The notes beneath the pieces were generated by a model. It searched no databases. It was not told the DNA's origin and saw only the letters and a list, made by a program, of their open reading frames with translations. The position numbers and the translations under genes are program-made. A stretch of DNA of 64,000 nt from Candidatus Nitrosacidococcus sp. I8. GTDB lineage: Bacteria > Pseudomonadota > Gammaproteobacteria > Nitrosococcales > Nitrosococcaceae. Shown one piece after another: positions 17,847-26,980 of this stretch (position 1 is its first letter; each line of letters opens with the position of its first letter). The stretch is taken from contig NZ_OX241534.1 in assembly GCF_945836005.1 (NCBI RefSeq), positions 248,001-312,000 of the forward strand. Direction: 5' to 3'.

Positions 17847-19533
17847 CTAGAATAAACCAAGAATCTATTTCTCGTTTAGATATTGCTCGCCAAAACTTTA
17901 TTTTTGGACTGGGATCTCGTTGAAAATAACTTACTAATTCCTGAAGAAAACTATCCATTTCTAGCTGCGAGAAAAATGAAAGATCAGAAAGTAGATTAGG
18001 AGTAATAGTATTTATAACTAAATCCTGCATTAAAGTTAGATTTAATTCTTCTTGGTTTTGCTGGATAAATTTAGGAAGTAGGGTAGCTAAAAATGCTTTA
18101 AAATCTAATCCTTTCATGATGCTTATAGCTTCCCTCAGGATAATTAAATCTTCTCCTAATCGGGATAAATCAAACCCTGCTTCAAATAAGCTATCTTTAT
18201 TACTTTCTACCCATTCTGCCTGTTCAATAGATACTTTTAAAGTTAAGGGAAAAAGCAAAGGCTTTTTAGTAATATTTCCTTGAGCATATAACTCATATAG
18301 CTTTTTTTGTAGAAGATAGGTTTGAGCTAAAGGGATGTGAATAATGGTTAGCTCTGTTGGTTTTTCTACTAATAAGTAGCGTTTTAATATTATTTCTTTA
18401 GCTTGACCAAATAGGGAATCATCATTCTCAGATGGTAACGGCTGAAGCAAATAGATAGGTGCGTTATCTGCTACCTTATGATCAGTGGGGGGAATCCCAT
18501 AAGATGGTGAAAAATATTTAAACTTCTTTGATGATTTTTCTTCCTTAAGAGCATCAGTAAGTATAGCTACTATAAAATTATGAATTTGCCAGCCTTGAGT
18601 AAGCCGTACTTCACTTTTAGTAGGATGGACATTTACATCTACTTGATCCGTAGGTAATTTTAAATAAAGCACATAAGCTGGAGTACAGCTTTGAGGAAGA
18701 ATTTTGGCATAAGCTTGCCGTACTCCATGACCTAGCACCCTATCTTGAACCATACGTTGATTAACATAAAAATACTGCAATGTATTTTGTTTTCTAGAAA
18801 ATTCAGGCCTACCTAACCAACCCCATAATCGTAATTCACCAATTTCTTCTTCAATGTAAATACTATTTTGAAAAAAGGATTGCCCGCAAACTTCAACGAT
18901 TCGTTTTTCGTACTCTATAGAGTTCTTTCGAGAGGGAAGGTGATAGATGAGCTTTCCATTATGGTGGGCTTTAATGCCTACTTGGAAATCACTTAAAGCA
19001 AGTTGAGCTAAAATCTTTTTTAGTCGGAGAAATTCTGATTTTTCACTTCGTAGAAATTTACGCCGAGCTGGAAGATTATAGAATAAATTCCGCATCTCAA
19101 CAGTGGTACCCACTGGATGAGCAATAGGTCGAATAGATTTATCGGTATCAATTTTCCAGCCATGATCTTCATTAGGAATACAAGAGCTTAAAGATAAATG
19201 AGAAACTGTATCAATGCTCGCAAGGGCTTCACCCCGAAATCCTAGGGTATGAATATCAAGTAAATCCTCTTCTTGAGTAATTTTACTCGTAGTTCTGGAA
19301 GCTAAAGCAAGTGGTAAATCCTCTGGATGAATCCCACAACCATCATCACGAACACGGATTAAATTAATTCCTCCTTCTTCGCAATCAATATAAATATGTC
19401 GAGCTTTAGCATCTAAAGCGTTTTCCACCAATTCTTTCAGTACGGAGGCCGGTCGCTCAATTACTTCCCCTGCAGCGAGCCGACTGGCTAGACTAGGTGA
19501 AAGGTATTGAATTCTTGGGGTGATGCTATCCAT
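17836..19533 (-). CDS. mutL: DNA mismatch repair protein MutL
   Basis: MutL couples mismatch recognition by MutS to strand incision. The 565-residue protein has the GHKL ATPase motifs in order: ELVENALDA near residue 34, DDGCGI near 63, TLGFRGEALASI near 95, and the transducer domain with VDVNVHPTKSEVR near 290-302. The C-terminal dimerisation domain lacks the DQHAX2EX4E endonuclease motif, as in E. coli-type MutL that works with MutH. In related bacteria mutL normally follows amiB; here amiB lies 12 kb away beyond an island. It is convergent with, and overlaps by 11 bases, the LysR-type gene. Confidence 0.95.
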   Translation of the reverse strand: MDSITPRIQYLSPSLASRLAAGEVIERPASVLKELVENALDAKARHIYIDCEEGGINLIRVRDDGCGIHPEDLPLALASRTTSKITQEEDLLDIHTLGFRGEALASIDTVSHLSLSSCIPNEDHGWKIDTDKSIRPIAHPVGTTVEMRNLFYNLPARRKFLRSEKSEFLRLKKILAQLALSDFQVGIKAHHNGKLIYHLPSRKNSIEYEKRIVEVCGQSFFQNSIYIEEEIGELRLWGWLGRPEFSRKQNTLQYFYVNQRMVQDRVLGHGVRQAYAKILPQSCTPAYVLYLKLPTDQVDVNVHPTKSEVRLTQGWQIHNFIVAILTDALKEEKSSKKFKYFSPSYGIPPTDHKVADNAPIYLLQPLPSENDDSLFGQAKEIILKRYLLVEKPTELTIIHIPLAQTYLLQKKLYELYAQGNITKKPLLFPLTLKVSIEQAEWVESNKDSLFEAGFDLSRLGEDLIILREAISIMKGLDFKAFLATLLPKFIQQNQEELNLTLMQDLVINTITPNLLSDLSFFSQLEMDSFLQELVSYFQRDPSPKIKFWRAISKREIDSWFILAKD

Positions 19534-19708
19534 GATTATGGAAGCTAGCTGATTAAGGTAGAAGAATCAAGTAGTAGGGTATTTCAAAGAATGGAGATAT
19601 ATAAAATTCTACTAAAAAGTAGCAATGCGAATCAAAAATAGATTTAATATTTTTATTAAAATTTAATAATTTGTATACAATCCCAGACCTCTATCATCTA
19701 AGTAATAA

Positions 19709-20647
19709 CTATTGATTCCCATTACTAAGTTTAGAAAGTAAATTACTAAATTGACCATTCGGGATGGCCGCTTGTATTTGGCTAGATAAGGCGTTAATTT
19801 GAGCCATCAAAACGCTTAATTGACTATGCGGCGTGCTCGTAAAGATATTATTGACTAGCGTAGTAAAACCAAGTTCATTACTTAAGTTAGTACCAATATC
19901 ATACATACGGGTTGCAGCAAAGAAAGAAGCACTACTTAAAAAATCATCTGCATTAATAAATACAATAGGTGCTCCCTCAGGGCTTACAAAACCCACCATA
20001 TGGTTAAGCCCATAGAGCTTTACTATAAAAAATCTACTGGTATTTCCACTACCACTGACACCGATATAAGTATTATTGCCTAAGGATAGAGAAGGGGCAG
20101 CGGCAAAACCAATAATATTGGATTTATTAATATCACCTCCCATAATCATAGCGGTATTAGTATTGGGATCGTTATATTCCTGGCTTAAAATAATAAAGCC
20201 ACTGTTGTTAAATGAATTTGGTGGAGGTGATGAGCTGGCAACTGACCATATTCCGATGAGTGAATTTAAGTTATCCGTGCCATACTTAAAATTAAGCCGT
20301 TGAATACCGATATTATTGATAGATAGATTGCCATTATTGTCAATAGTATAAGTGTCTATCCCTTCAGGGATAGTGGTATTATCTGGGTTAGTTTTAACCA
20401 TTTGGACAGTAGCAGTGCCCTGTTGAAATGAACTACTTCCACTGGTCCAAGTACTATCTACATTGAACTTAGATACAAATATCGTATTATTCTGAATTTC
20501 AATATTAATCCCCCTAAACGCATTGGTAGGCTGGTTAGCAACATAAAACCCATTTTCTGGAGCAAAAGGAGATAAAGAAGATGCAGCTTGGGTATAAATA
20601 GATAACCCCAGTAAAAAAATACTGATAAAAAATTTAGCTTTACTCAT
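19709..20647 (-). CDS. hypothetical secreted protein
   Basis: I do not recognise this 312-residue protein. It has a clear signal peptide (MSKAKFFISIFLLGLSIYTQA), with cleavage likely after TQA. The mature protein is rich in Asn, Ser, Thr and Gly, with many short beta-like segments, and ends in a probable helix (about residues 275-305, with SQLSVLMAQINALSSQIQ). It has no cysteine in the mature part and no visible anchor. It lies in the island between mutL and hsdR on the same strand as both, with its own gaps of about 175-190 bases on either side. Its composition resembles other secreted accessory proteins in this window. Confidence 0.6.
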   Translation of the reverse strand: MSKAKFFISIFLLGLSIYTQAASSLSPFAPENGFYVANQPTNAFRGINIEIQNNTIFVSKFNVDSTWTSGSSSFQQGTATVQMVKTNPDNTTIPEGIDTYTIDNNGNLSINNIGIQRLNFKYGTDNLNSLIGIWSVASSSPPPNSFNNSGFIILSQEYNDPNTNTAMIMGGDINKSNIIGFAAAPSLSLGNNTYIGVSGSGNTSRFFIVKLYGLNHMVGFVSPEGAPIVFINADDFLSSASFFAATRMYDIGTNLSNELGFTTLVNNIFTSTPHSQLSVLMAQINALSSQIQAAIPNGQFSNLLSKLSNGNQ

Positions 20648-20838
20648 TTTTTATTTCTCTTATATTTTGTTTATAGAGGCATTTATTCTCTATTATTTTT
20701 GACACCATAAGAGTACTTTTCCTAAAAATGAGATGGTGCATTTTTATAAATATAATGGTTAGTAATATATCGTAATTTATTAGTTTTTATAACCTATTAT
20801 TTTTGTTAAATATAATTAGGGCATTGAGTTATACATAC

Positions 20839-23817
20839 TTAAACTCTGCCTCCAATTCCTCTAAATTTTTCAACAAATTCTGTTATTTTCTGAAAAACAC
20901 TTTGTTTTTTGGCCAAGTATTGAGGGTTAAGAGGACTTATTTTAGGCAATATCTCATTGAGTTCTGTGCCATTCTCGCTTGCATATCCCCGTTTTAGAGA
21001 AGCATTAAGATAGTGCTTAGCAGCATCTATAGTTAATCCTTCAAAATCAATAAGAATTTCTGCCTCACGCTTTTGCTCGGCTTGAGCAAATGAGAAAAAA
21101 GCTTCAATAATACCTGCTTTATCTGAAATAGTTTCTAAATTAGTTTGATTGATAAAATCTATTAGTAAATCTTCTTTAGCACGATGACCTATACTGGTAC
21201 GAATTAAACGGCGTGCCTCTTCGGTCAAAGTAGATTTATTTTGGGTTTTTTGATAATAATTAAAGAGCAGCTCTAAAATATAATCTAAATTAATTTCTTG
21301 AGATTTAAGTAACTCTACTTCAAATACCACATCATCCCAATCTATTGTTGATTTTGCTTGATCTTGGCTCGATTTTTCTCGATGTAACCAATCTCGAATA
21401 TCATGATAAATTGAGCGATAATCTTGAATCATCCGATTCGAAGGCATCTTAACTGCTCGCATTTGAGCTAAATCGTCATCACTTAAATAATATTGGGCTT
21501 TAAATTCCTTTACAGCAGCCTGATTTGTTAAATCTAAATTTTGCAAGTCTTGCAAGGCGGCAAAACTATCATAGCTTTGCAGGACATTATCAACACGTAA
21601 ACACTCCCCAAATAATTTTACAAACTCTTTTTTATCCTTTTCTATCGTGATTTCATCAGTCTGAGTATGGTTATCACCAAAAAGGGTAATTGCATCAATA
21701 GTGGATTGCTCTAAATCACGAAAAGTGATGATATTACCAAAAGTTTTGGTGGCATCATAAATACGGTTAGTGCGGGAATAGGCTTGAATTAACCCATGAT
21801 AACGTAGGTTTTTATCTACAAACAAAGTGTTTAACGTGGGAGCATCAAATCCAGTTAAAAACATCCCTACCACAATTAGCAAATCAATTTCCTGATCTTT
21901 CACCCGCTTGGCTAAATCACGATAATAATTTTGAAACTCTGTGCTCTCCACACCATAATTAGTTTTAAACAATTTGTTGTAGTCATCAATGGCGCTCCCT
22001 AAAAATTCCTTAGCACTCCTCTTCATGGCAGTAGGTTCAAAACCTTCATCTACAATATCCCCAATAGCATCTTGGGATTCATTAGGGGCAAAGGAGAAAA
22101 TAGTCGCAATTTTTAAGGGACGAGCATGTTCTTTTTGTAACTGATACAGGGTTTCATAGTAACTTTTTGCCGCATCTACACTACTAACAGCAAACAGAGC
22201 ATTAAATCCTTTACCTCTAGCGTTTAGGCGATGAGTTTTTTGCTGAAAGTTATTTAAAATATACCGTGAGATCTCTTTAATCCTTTCAGGATGGAGTAGG
22301 GCTTCTTTATTTTCTGCACCACTGAGTTTTTTCTCATCTTGCTCCTGTTCTATTGCCTTAAATTTTGGCCGCACATCGTTATAATCTACTTTAAATTTCA
22401 ATACCTTTTCATCTCGAATCGCATCGGTAATCACATAGGCATGCAGTCGATGACCAAACACGCTTTCAGTAGTTTCTGCTCCTAAAGCGTTTTCAGGAAA
22501 AATAGGGGTACCAGTAAAACCAAACTGATAATATTTTTTAAACTTTCGCCTTAGATTTTTTTGTGCCTCACCAAACCGACTTCGATGGGCTTCATCAAAA
22601 ATAAAAACCACATGGCGTTGATAAATAGGCAGATCCTTTTCTGCCTTCATCAAGTTATTAAGCTTTTGGATCGTGGTAACAATAATTTTATTATCATCTC
22701 TCTCTAAGTTACGTTTTAACCCAGCAGTATTTTCAGAGCCATTGACACTATCGGGGGAAAATCGCTGATATTCTTTCATAGTTTGGTAATCTAGATCTTT
22801 TCGATCCACCACAAAAAACACCTTATCAATAAAATCCAACTCAGTTGCTAGCCGTGCTACTTTAAAGCTGGTTAAGGTTTTACCTGATCCGGTGGTATGC
22901 CAGATATAACCACCGCCTTGGGAGGAATGCCAATACTTTCCTTCATAGGCACTTTTGATTTTCCATAAAATCCTCTCAGTCGCTGCAATCTGATAAGGAC
23001 GCATAATCAGCAAAGTATTATTTACATCAAATACACAATAACGAATCAACACATTAAGCAGGACATTTTTTTCAAAAAAAGTCCCTGTGAAATCCTTTAA
23101 ATCCTTAATTAAACTGTTATCTGCTGTTGCCCAGTGCATGGTAAAATCATAGCTATTTTTATCTCTCTGGGTAGTATTGGCAAAATAGCGAGTATCCGTA
23201 CCATTAGAGATCACAAAGATTTGTAGATACTTAAAGAGGGAATTTTCCCCATTTAAGCTTTCGTTACGATAGCGATGAATTTGATTAAGTGCCTCTCGAA
23301 GGGCTACCCCACGTTTTTTCAGCTCCACCTGAACTAGAGGCAAGCCATTGATAAGAATAGTGACATCATAGCGATTGGTATAACTGCCCGTTTGGATAAA
23401 TTGGCGAATCACTTGCACTTTATTACGAGTAATCTGCTTTTTATCTAACAAATAGATATTTTGAATATGCCCATCATCAAACACAAAATCATAAATATAA
23501 TCCTCATGAATTTTGCGGGTTTTCTCAACCAGCGTATCATTGGGTCTATTTAAATATTCTGAAACAAAACGTTCCCATTCTTTGTCAGTAAATTGGATTT
23601 GGTTTAAATTTTGAATCTGTACCCGTACATTGGCAAGCAATTGCTCTGGGGTGGTTATATCAGATAAATATTCATAACCTTGATTTTTTAAATCTTGAAT
23701 TAGCTCATTTTCTAAGTGATATTCCGATTGATATGCTTCACTTACTCGAGCTAGTTTTTGGTACTTTTCCAGAATAATAAAGTGCTTAGATTCAGCGATG
23801 GTTTTATAGGTATTCAT
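20839..23817 (-). CDS. hsdR: type I restriction enzyme endonuclease/translocase subunit
   Basis: HsdR is the motor and nuclease of a type I restriction-modification complex. The 992-residue product shows an N-terminal PD-(D/E)xK nuclease region ([10 protein letters not shown] near residue 160), a Walker A motif [11 protein letters not shown] near 308, DEAH in [13 protein letters not shown] near 406, and the helicase motif region FTGTPIF near 434. Motifs V-VI follow ([24 protein letters not shown], then YSRTNRI). It is the usual length and intact. It is separated from hsdM-fic-hsdS by a toxin-antitoxin pair, a broken DUF559 gene and a palindromic repeat, all on the same strand. Confidence 0.95.
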   Translation of the reverse strand: MNTYKTIAESKHFIILEKYQKLARVSEAYQSEYHLENELIQDLKNQGYEYLSDITTPEQLLANVRVQIQNLNQIQFTDKEWERFVSEYLNRPNDTLVEKTRKIHEDYIYDFVFDDGHIQNIYLLDKKQITRNKVQVIRQFIQTGSYTNRYDVTILINGLPLVQVELKKRGVALREALNQIHRYRNESLNGENSLFKYLQIFVISNGTDTRYFANTTQRDKNSYDFTMHWATADNSLIKDLKDFTGTFFEKNVLLNVLIRYCVFDVNNTLLIMRPYQIAATERILWKIKSAYEGKYWHSSQGGGYIWHTTGSGKTLTSFKVARLATELDFIDKVFFVVDRKDLDYQTMKEYQRFSPDSVNGSENTAGLKRNLERDDNKIIVTTIQKLNNLMKAEKDLPIYQRHVVFIFDEAHRSRFGEAQKNLRRKFKKYYQFGFTGTPIFPENALGAETTESVFGHRLHAYVITDAIRDEKVLKFKVDYNDVRPKFKAIEQEQDEKKLSGAENKEALLHPERIKEISRYILNNFQQKTHRLNARGKGFNALFAVSSVDAAKSYYETLYQLQKEHARPLKIATIFSFAPNESQDAIGDIVDEGFEPTAMKRSAKEFLGSAIDDYNKLFKTNYGVESTEFQNYYRDLAKRVKDQEIDLLIVVGMFLTGFDAPTLNTLFVDKNLRYHGLIQAYSRTNRIYDATKTFGNIITFRDLEQSTIDAITLFGDNHTQTDEITIEKDKKEFVKLFGECLRVDNVLQSYDSFAALQDLQNLDLTNQAAVKEFKAQYYLSDDDLAQMRAVKMPSNRMIQDYRSIYHDIRDWLHREKSSQDQAKSTIDWDDVVFEVELLKSQEINLDYILELLFNYYQKTQNKSTLTEEARRLIRTSIGHRAKEDLLIDFINQTNLETISDKAGIIEAFFSFAQAEQKREAEILIDFEGLTIDAAKHYLNASLKRGYASENGTELNEILPKISPLNPQYLAKKQSVFQKITEFVEKFRGIGGRV

Positions 23818-23876
23818 GGTTTTTTATTGAGGTGAAACATGCCTAAAAGGGGCAGTTTGTTTTTGGAAAGTAGAAA

Positions 23877-24296
23877 TTATTTAGGTTTTAAAATTTCTAC
23901 TGAGGCTAATTTTTTGAGATTCAATAATTTTTTATCATTTGTCATGAATTTACTGCAAGACTCTCTTATTGCACTGTGCAGAATGATTAAATCTTCAAGA
24001 TCATCAAACCTATGTTTAAAAAAATACTGCTGGGCAATTAAGAAATCACTATGCACTAGATAAATTGGAATAACCTCTTTACAAAGCTGGTTAATTGCTT
24101 CAATCACTAAGGCAGATTTTATTTTTTTCTTCTGAGTAAGAACATAATAAAAGGTGGTAATGAAATCCCCTGAAAAATAAAAATCCAACGTATCTTCATT
24201 TTTATTCTCCATGTACCATTTAATAGATGATGGTGCGTTTTGACGGCTATTATCAAGTAAATCTAAGCAAATATTGGTATCAAGAAATATCTTCAT
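23877..24296 (-). CDS. PIN-domain ribonuclease toxin
   Basis: This 139-residue protein has the PIN-domain layout: LDTNICLDLLDN at the N terminus (first conserved Asp), a central conserved acidic pair in HRFDDLEDLIILHSA near residues 95-109, and FMTNDKKLLNL near 117-127. PIN toxins of the VapC group cleave RNA and are neutralised by a partner encoded just upstream. Here the upstream gene overlaps it by 17 bases, which is typical of a toxin-antitoxin operon. It lies between hsdS and hsdR on the same strand; such pairs are often found within restriction islands. The target RNA cannot be read from the sequence. Confidence 0.85.
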   Translation of the reverse strand: MKIFLDTNICLDLLDNSRQNAPSSIKWYMENKNEDTLDFYFSGDFITTFYYVLTQKKKIKSALVIEAINQLCKEVIPIYLVHSDFLIAQQYFFKHRFDDLEDLIILHSAIRESCSKFMTNDKKLLNLKKLASVEILKPK

Positions 24297-24513
24297 GATG
24301 TATTTTTTTCATTTGCTTAAATTCCATATCTCCGACTTGATTATTTAATAGCCCGATAAATCCCCCGGTACGCTGAGTGGCAATTTTTTCAACCTGATCC
24401 AAAATAGATGCGTCTTTGGAAATTGCTTTAAAGTACAGATTGATTACTTCAGTAAAGCTCACCTGTTTTTGTTTTAAAACCCCTTCAGCATTTTTAACAG
24501 CCTCAGCATCCAA
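24280..24513 (-). CDS. antitoxin-like protein of the PIN toxin (ribbon-helix-helix remnant?)
   Basis: The 77-residue frame starts at TTG (24513) and overlaps the PIN toxin by 17 bases. Its sequence (NAEGVLKQKQVSFTEVINLYF) fits the helices of a ribbon-helix-helix antitoxin. The same frame stays open upstream for 12 more codons and encodes TTRLTVRKNFA, which looks like the missing DNA-contacting beta strand, back to a TAA at 24550-24552. No ATG, GTG or TTG lies in that extension. Either a non-standard start is used, or the original start has been lost and only a shortened antitoxin remains. The Shine-Dalgarno signal before the TTG is weak. Confidence 0.6.
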   Translation of the reverse strand: MDAEAVKNAEGVLKQKQVSFTEVINLYFKAISKDASILDQVEKIATQRTGGFIGLLNNQVGDMEFKQMKKIHHEDIS

Positions 24514-24551
24514 TGCAAAATTTTTTCTTACAGTTAAGCGAGTCGTATTTT

Positions 24552-24591
24552 AATATGTATCAAATGAATATGTATTATTTTAATACATATT
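24552..24591 (-). promoter_or_regulatory. palindromic operator-like site upstream of the toxin-antitoxin pair
   Basis: A perfect inverted repeat AATATGTATT - 5 bases - AATACATATT (24567-24591) is followed by a third half-site AATATGTAT at 24552-24560. It lies immediately upstream of the antitoxin frame, where a ribbon-helix-helix antitoxin would bind to repress its own operon. The role is inferred from position. Confidence 0.55.
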
Positions 24592-24970
24592 AAAAGCTAA
24601 ATGCCTTTTTTGTAGATGGTCGAATTTGTTGCTGAATGCGGTAATAAACACCCTCCATATTATTCATGATTTCATCATTGTTAAATCGAAGAGTAAGGAT
24701 ACCCAATGACTCTAGATAGTGATTTCTCGTTTTATCATAAACTTGGGCAGTTTCTGAAAAATGGTTTTCCCCATCTACTTCTATGGCTAACTTCAGCTCC
24801 GGACAATAAAAATCAATAATGTAATGAGCAATGCCGTATTGTCTGCGAAACTTTACTCCCATCTATTTATTCCGTAGTACTTGCCATATGCGTTTTTCTG
24901 GCTCGGTTGGGTTACGGCGTAATGTTTGGCGACGTTCTTTATACTGTAGTTTATTGAAAATCTTATTCAT
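24590..24970 (-). pseudogene. DUF559 endonuclease-like protein, interrupted by a nonsense codon
   Basis: From an ATG at 24970 the frame reads MNKIFNKLQYKERRQ..RRNPTEPEKRIWQVLRNK, meets TAG at 24863-24865 (codon 36), and continues in the same frame with MGVKFRRQYGIAHYIIDFYC, ELKLAIEVDGENH and LESLGILTLRFNND. These are the conserved blocks of the DUF559 family, related to very-short-patch-repair-like nucleases. Family members usually have Gln at the stop position, so CAG to TAG is the likely change. The downstream 90-codon piece retains the E-VDG-H core but lacks the N-terminal helix. The function is therefore probably lost unless the internal ATG is used. Confidence 0.85.
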
Positions 24971-24977
24971 GGTTTTT

Positions 24978-25191
24978 TACCCCACCCTAACCCTCCCCTC
25001 ACTTAAGGGGAGGGAATAGGATTGTTAGTGAAACGTAGAATATAATCTACCCTTTCATTAAGCGAGTAATACTTTTATTAATCCCTCTTCCTATCTAAGG
25101 GGAGTATGTTTTATTCAGTTCCTCCCCCTATTCAGAGGTAGTTATATTTTATTAATCCCTCCCCCTGCTAGGGGGAGGTTAGGTGGGGGTA
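24978..25191. repeat. GC-rich palindromic repeat cluster (MITE-like)
   Basis: This about 214-base block in an AT-rich genome holds perfect hairpins CCCTCCCCT/AGGGGAGGG (24991-25014) and CCTCCCCCT/AGGGGGAGG (25158-25178). A degraded one lies between them (25083-25138), and TATTAATCCCTC recurs as a direct repeat. The ends, TACCCCACCCTAACCCTCCC and its near inverse at 25170-25191, form imperfect terminal inverted repeats. The block resembles small non-coding palindromic mobile repeats. One end supplies the stop codon of hsdS. Confidence 0.7.
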
Positions 25192-26363
25192 GGAAAACTG
25201 AGCAGCACATCTCGATAATATTCATATTGTTGTTGGCGTAGTTTAATTTCCCGAGGTAAGCCTTCAGTAATAGAATGGGTGAGGGTATCAAATTGATCTA
25301 AAATGGCAACAATTCTAGCTTGCTCGGAGAGAGAAGGGAGGGGGATTTTTATACTATTCAAATTTTGTTGATTTAATTTTGGTTGTGCTGCTCCAGAAAT
25401 ATATGGCGCTAAATCAATACTATTGAGATAAATTTCGACAAAGCGGCGTTCTGCATAAGTCTCAAATTCTAAAACGTGTACATGGTTATTAACCCAGCTT
25501 TTTCCACTAATACTAAAAGCAATAGGTGTTTTTCTAACTACTAGATTAGCTCCATCTTCAGAAATTAATAAATAATCTCCATCAAAAATGTAATTATCTA
25601 CATAATCTATAACGCCTGATGCGCCACAATATGGTATTTCACCAGCTTTTCTTAATCCGTTTGTTATAGGTTGCCGCATTGAATCTAAGTTCTTCGCTAT
25701 CTCCCCCAGCGTTTTCCATTCAAATCCTATTTTAGCTAGTTCCTGCTCGCTTAATAATAAATCTCGATAATATTGGTACTGCTTTTGCCGTGCGTTGCGT
25801 TCTGCGGTGAGTTCTGTAGTGAGTTCTGTAAAAGTATCTAAGATATGGACAATTTCATTTTGAATATCAAGGGGAGGGAGGGGTATTATTATTTTTGCTA
25901 AATCCCCTGTTGATAAATCTATAACCTTTGTACCTTTAGTAAATTTAATTTTTTTCTTATAAAAATCATTAATTTGCGTCCAGTAGGCAAAATATTTTCC
26001 TAATATACTTTGTTTTGGTTTTAATATAGTAGCGTGACCTCCAGTAACTGCCTGTTCTTTACCTAGATAAACTAATGACTTACCAACATCTTCAAGATTC
26101 TCGCTTGTATTTGTAATAATTACATCTCCATAGTTTACTTTTCTAAGCTTTAAAGCTGTTTCATGGGTTACAAACGAAATTGTTTTTTCTGTTGATAACC
26201 CATAGTAAGTATAAATTTGCCCATAATGGATTGCAGGTATGCCACTTTCGGAGAAAACATTTTTAGGTAATCCATGCCCTCGAATTAATTCACTGATCTC
26301 TCCCAAAGCTTTCCACTCCACCGAGCTATTTTTAATCCGTTCTAATAAGGTAGCTGGAATCAT
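25179..26363 (-). CDS. hsdS: type I restriction-modification specificity subunit
   Basis: HsdS selects the bipartite DNA target for the HsdM/HsdR complex. The 394-residue product has two target-recognition domains with the family's repeated conserved parts: LPPLDIQNEIVHILDTF near residues 162-178 and LPSLSEQARIVAILDQF near 345-361, each followed by a long helix (ERNARQKQYQYYRDLLL and IKLRQQQYEYYRDVLL). The start overlaps the fic stop by 4 bases. The last residues, SFPTPT, and the stop lie at the edge of the palindromic repeat, so insertion of that repeat may have set the present C terminus. The target sequence cannot be deduced. Confidence 0.93.
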   Translation of the reverse strand: MIPATLLERIKNSSVEWKALGEISELIRGHGLPKNVFSESGIPAIHYGQIYTYYGLSTEKTISFVTHETALKLRKVNYGDVIITNTSENLEDVGKSLVYLGKEQAVTGGHATILKPKQSILGKYFAYWTQINDFYKKKIKFTKGTKVIDLSTGDLAKIIIPLPPLDIQNEIVHILDTFTELTTELTAERNARQKQYQYYRDLLLSEQELAKIGFEWKTLGEIAKNLDSMRQPITNGLRKAGEIPYCGASGVIDYVDNYIFDGDYLLISEDGANLVVRKTPIAFSISGKSWVNNHVHVLEFETYAERRFVEIYLNSIDLAPYISGAAQPKLNQQNLNSIKIPLPSLSEQARIVAILDQFDTLTHSITEGLPREIKLRQQQYEYYRDVLLSFPTPT

Positions 26364-26980
26364 AGCTCCTCTGTTTTAAAGCTGTGATAGCCTTCATAGT
26401 AATAGCTCACATCAATCCCTTTCATAAATAAAGTCCGATCATTGATTTTGTCTGTGAGCACTTGTTTGAGAAGAAATTTAATTTCAATATCTTTAATGGG
26501 GCTACGTTCCATGGCTAACAGATAATCAGTTTTATCCACCAGATTCCAATCAATCACTTGCTTGATTTCTGCCTTTAGCATTAAATCAAGCCAAATACGG
26601 CTGGCTCTTCCATTGCCTTCTCGAAAAGGATGTGCCACATTCATTTCCACATATTTTTCAATAATTTCCTCAAAATTACTTTGGGGCATGGTATCAATAT
26701 GTTTTAGGGATTGGGATAAATACATCACAGGGGCAAAGCGAAAGTGACCTTTAGCTAGGTTTACTTCTCTAATTTTTCCAGCAAAATCATAAATATCACT
26801 AAATAAGTAGGCATGGATAAAGGCTAGTCCTGCAAAGGTGCCTATTTCTGCTTTGTGCATATCCCCAGAGTCAAAGAGCTGTTTGGCTTTTTGTTTACTG
26901 ATTTTCTCTTCAACCCTTGCTAATTCTGCTTGATCCGTGATGTTTAATTTGTTTTCTAAAGTAAGGGGTCGTTTTTTCAT
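26360..26980 (-). CDS. Fic-domain protein, putative AMP transferase, within the hsd operon
   Basis: Fic proteins usually transfer AMP from ATP to a hydroxyl side chain of a target protein. The 206-residue product has the full catalytic motif [12 protein letters not shown] at residues 117-128 and the Fic N-terminal helices ([21 protein letters not shown] near 54-74). It overlaps hsdM by 4 bases at its start and hsdS by 4 bases at its end, so its expression is locked to the methylase and specificity genes. Similar Fic genes are known inside type I loci, but their role there is not established. No obvious inhibitory S/TxxxE(G/N) helix could be assigned with confidence. Confidence 0.92.
   Translation of the reverse strand: MKKRPLTLENKLNITDQAELARVEEKISKQKAKQLFDSGDMHKAEIGTFAGLAFIHAYLFSDIYDFAGKIREVNLAKGHFRFAPVMYLSQSLKHIDTMPQSNFEEIIEKYVEMNVAHPFREGNGRASRIWLDLMLKAEIKQVIDWNLVDKTDYLLAMERSPIKDIEIKFLLKQVLTDKINDRTLFMKGIDVSYYYEGYHSFKTEEL

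Noticed and set aside
18000-19533. MutL with a nuclease site.
   Set aside because: The DQHAX2EX4E motif is missing; the C-terminal region resembles the non-nuclease E. coli type, which is normal in this group.
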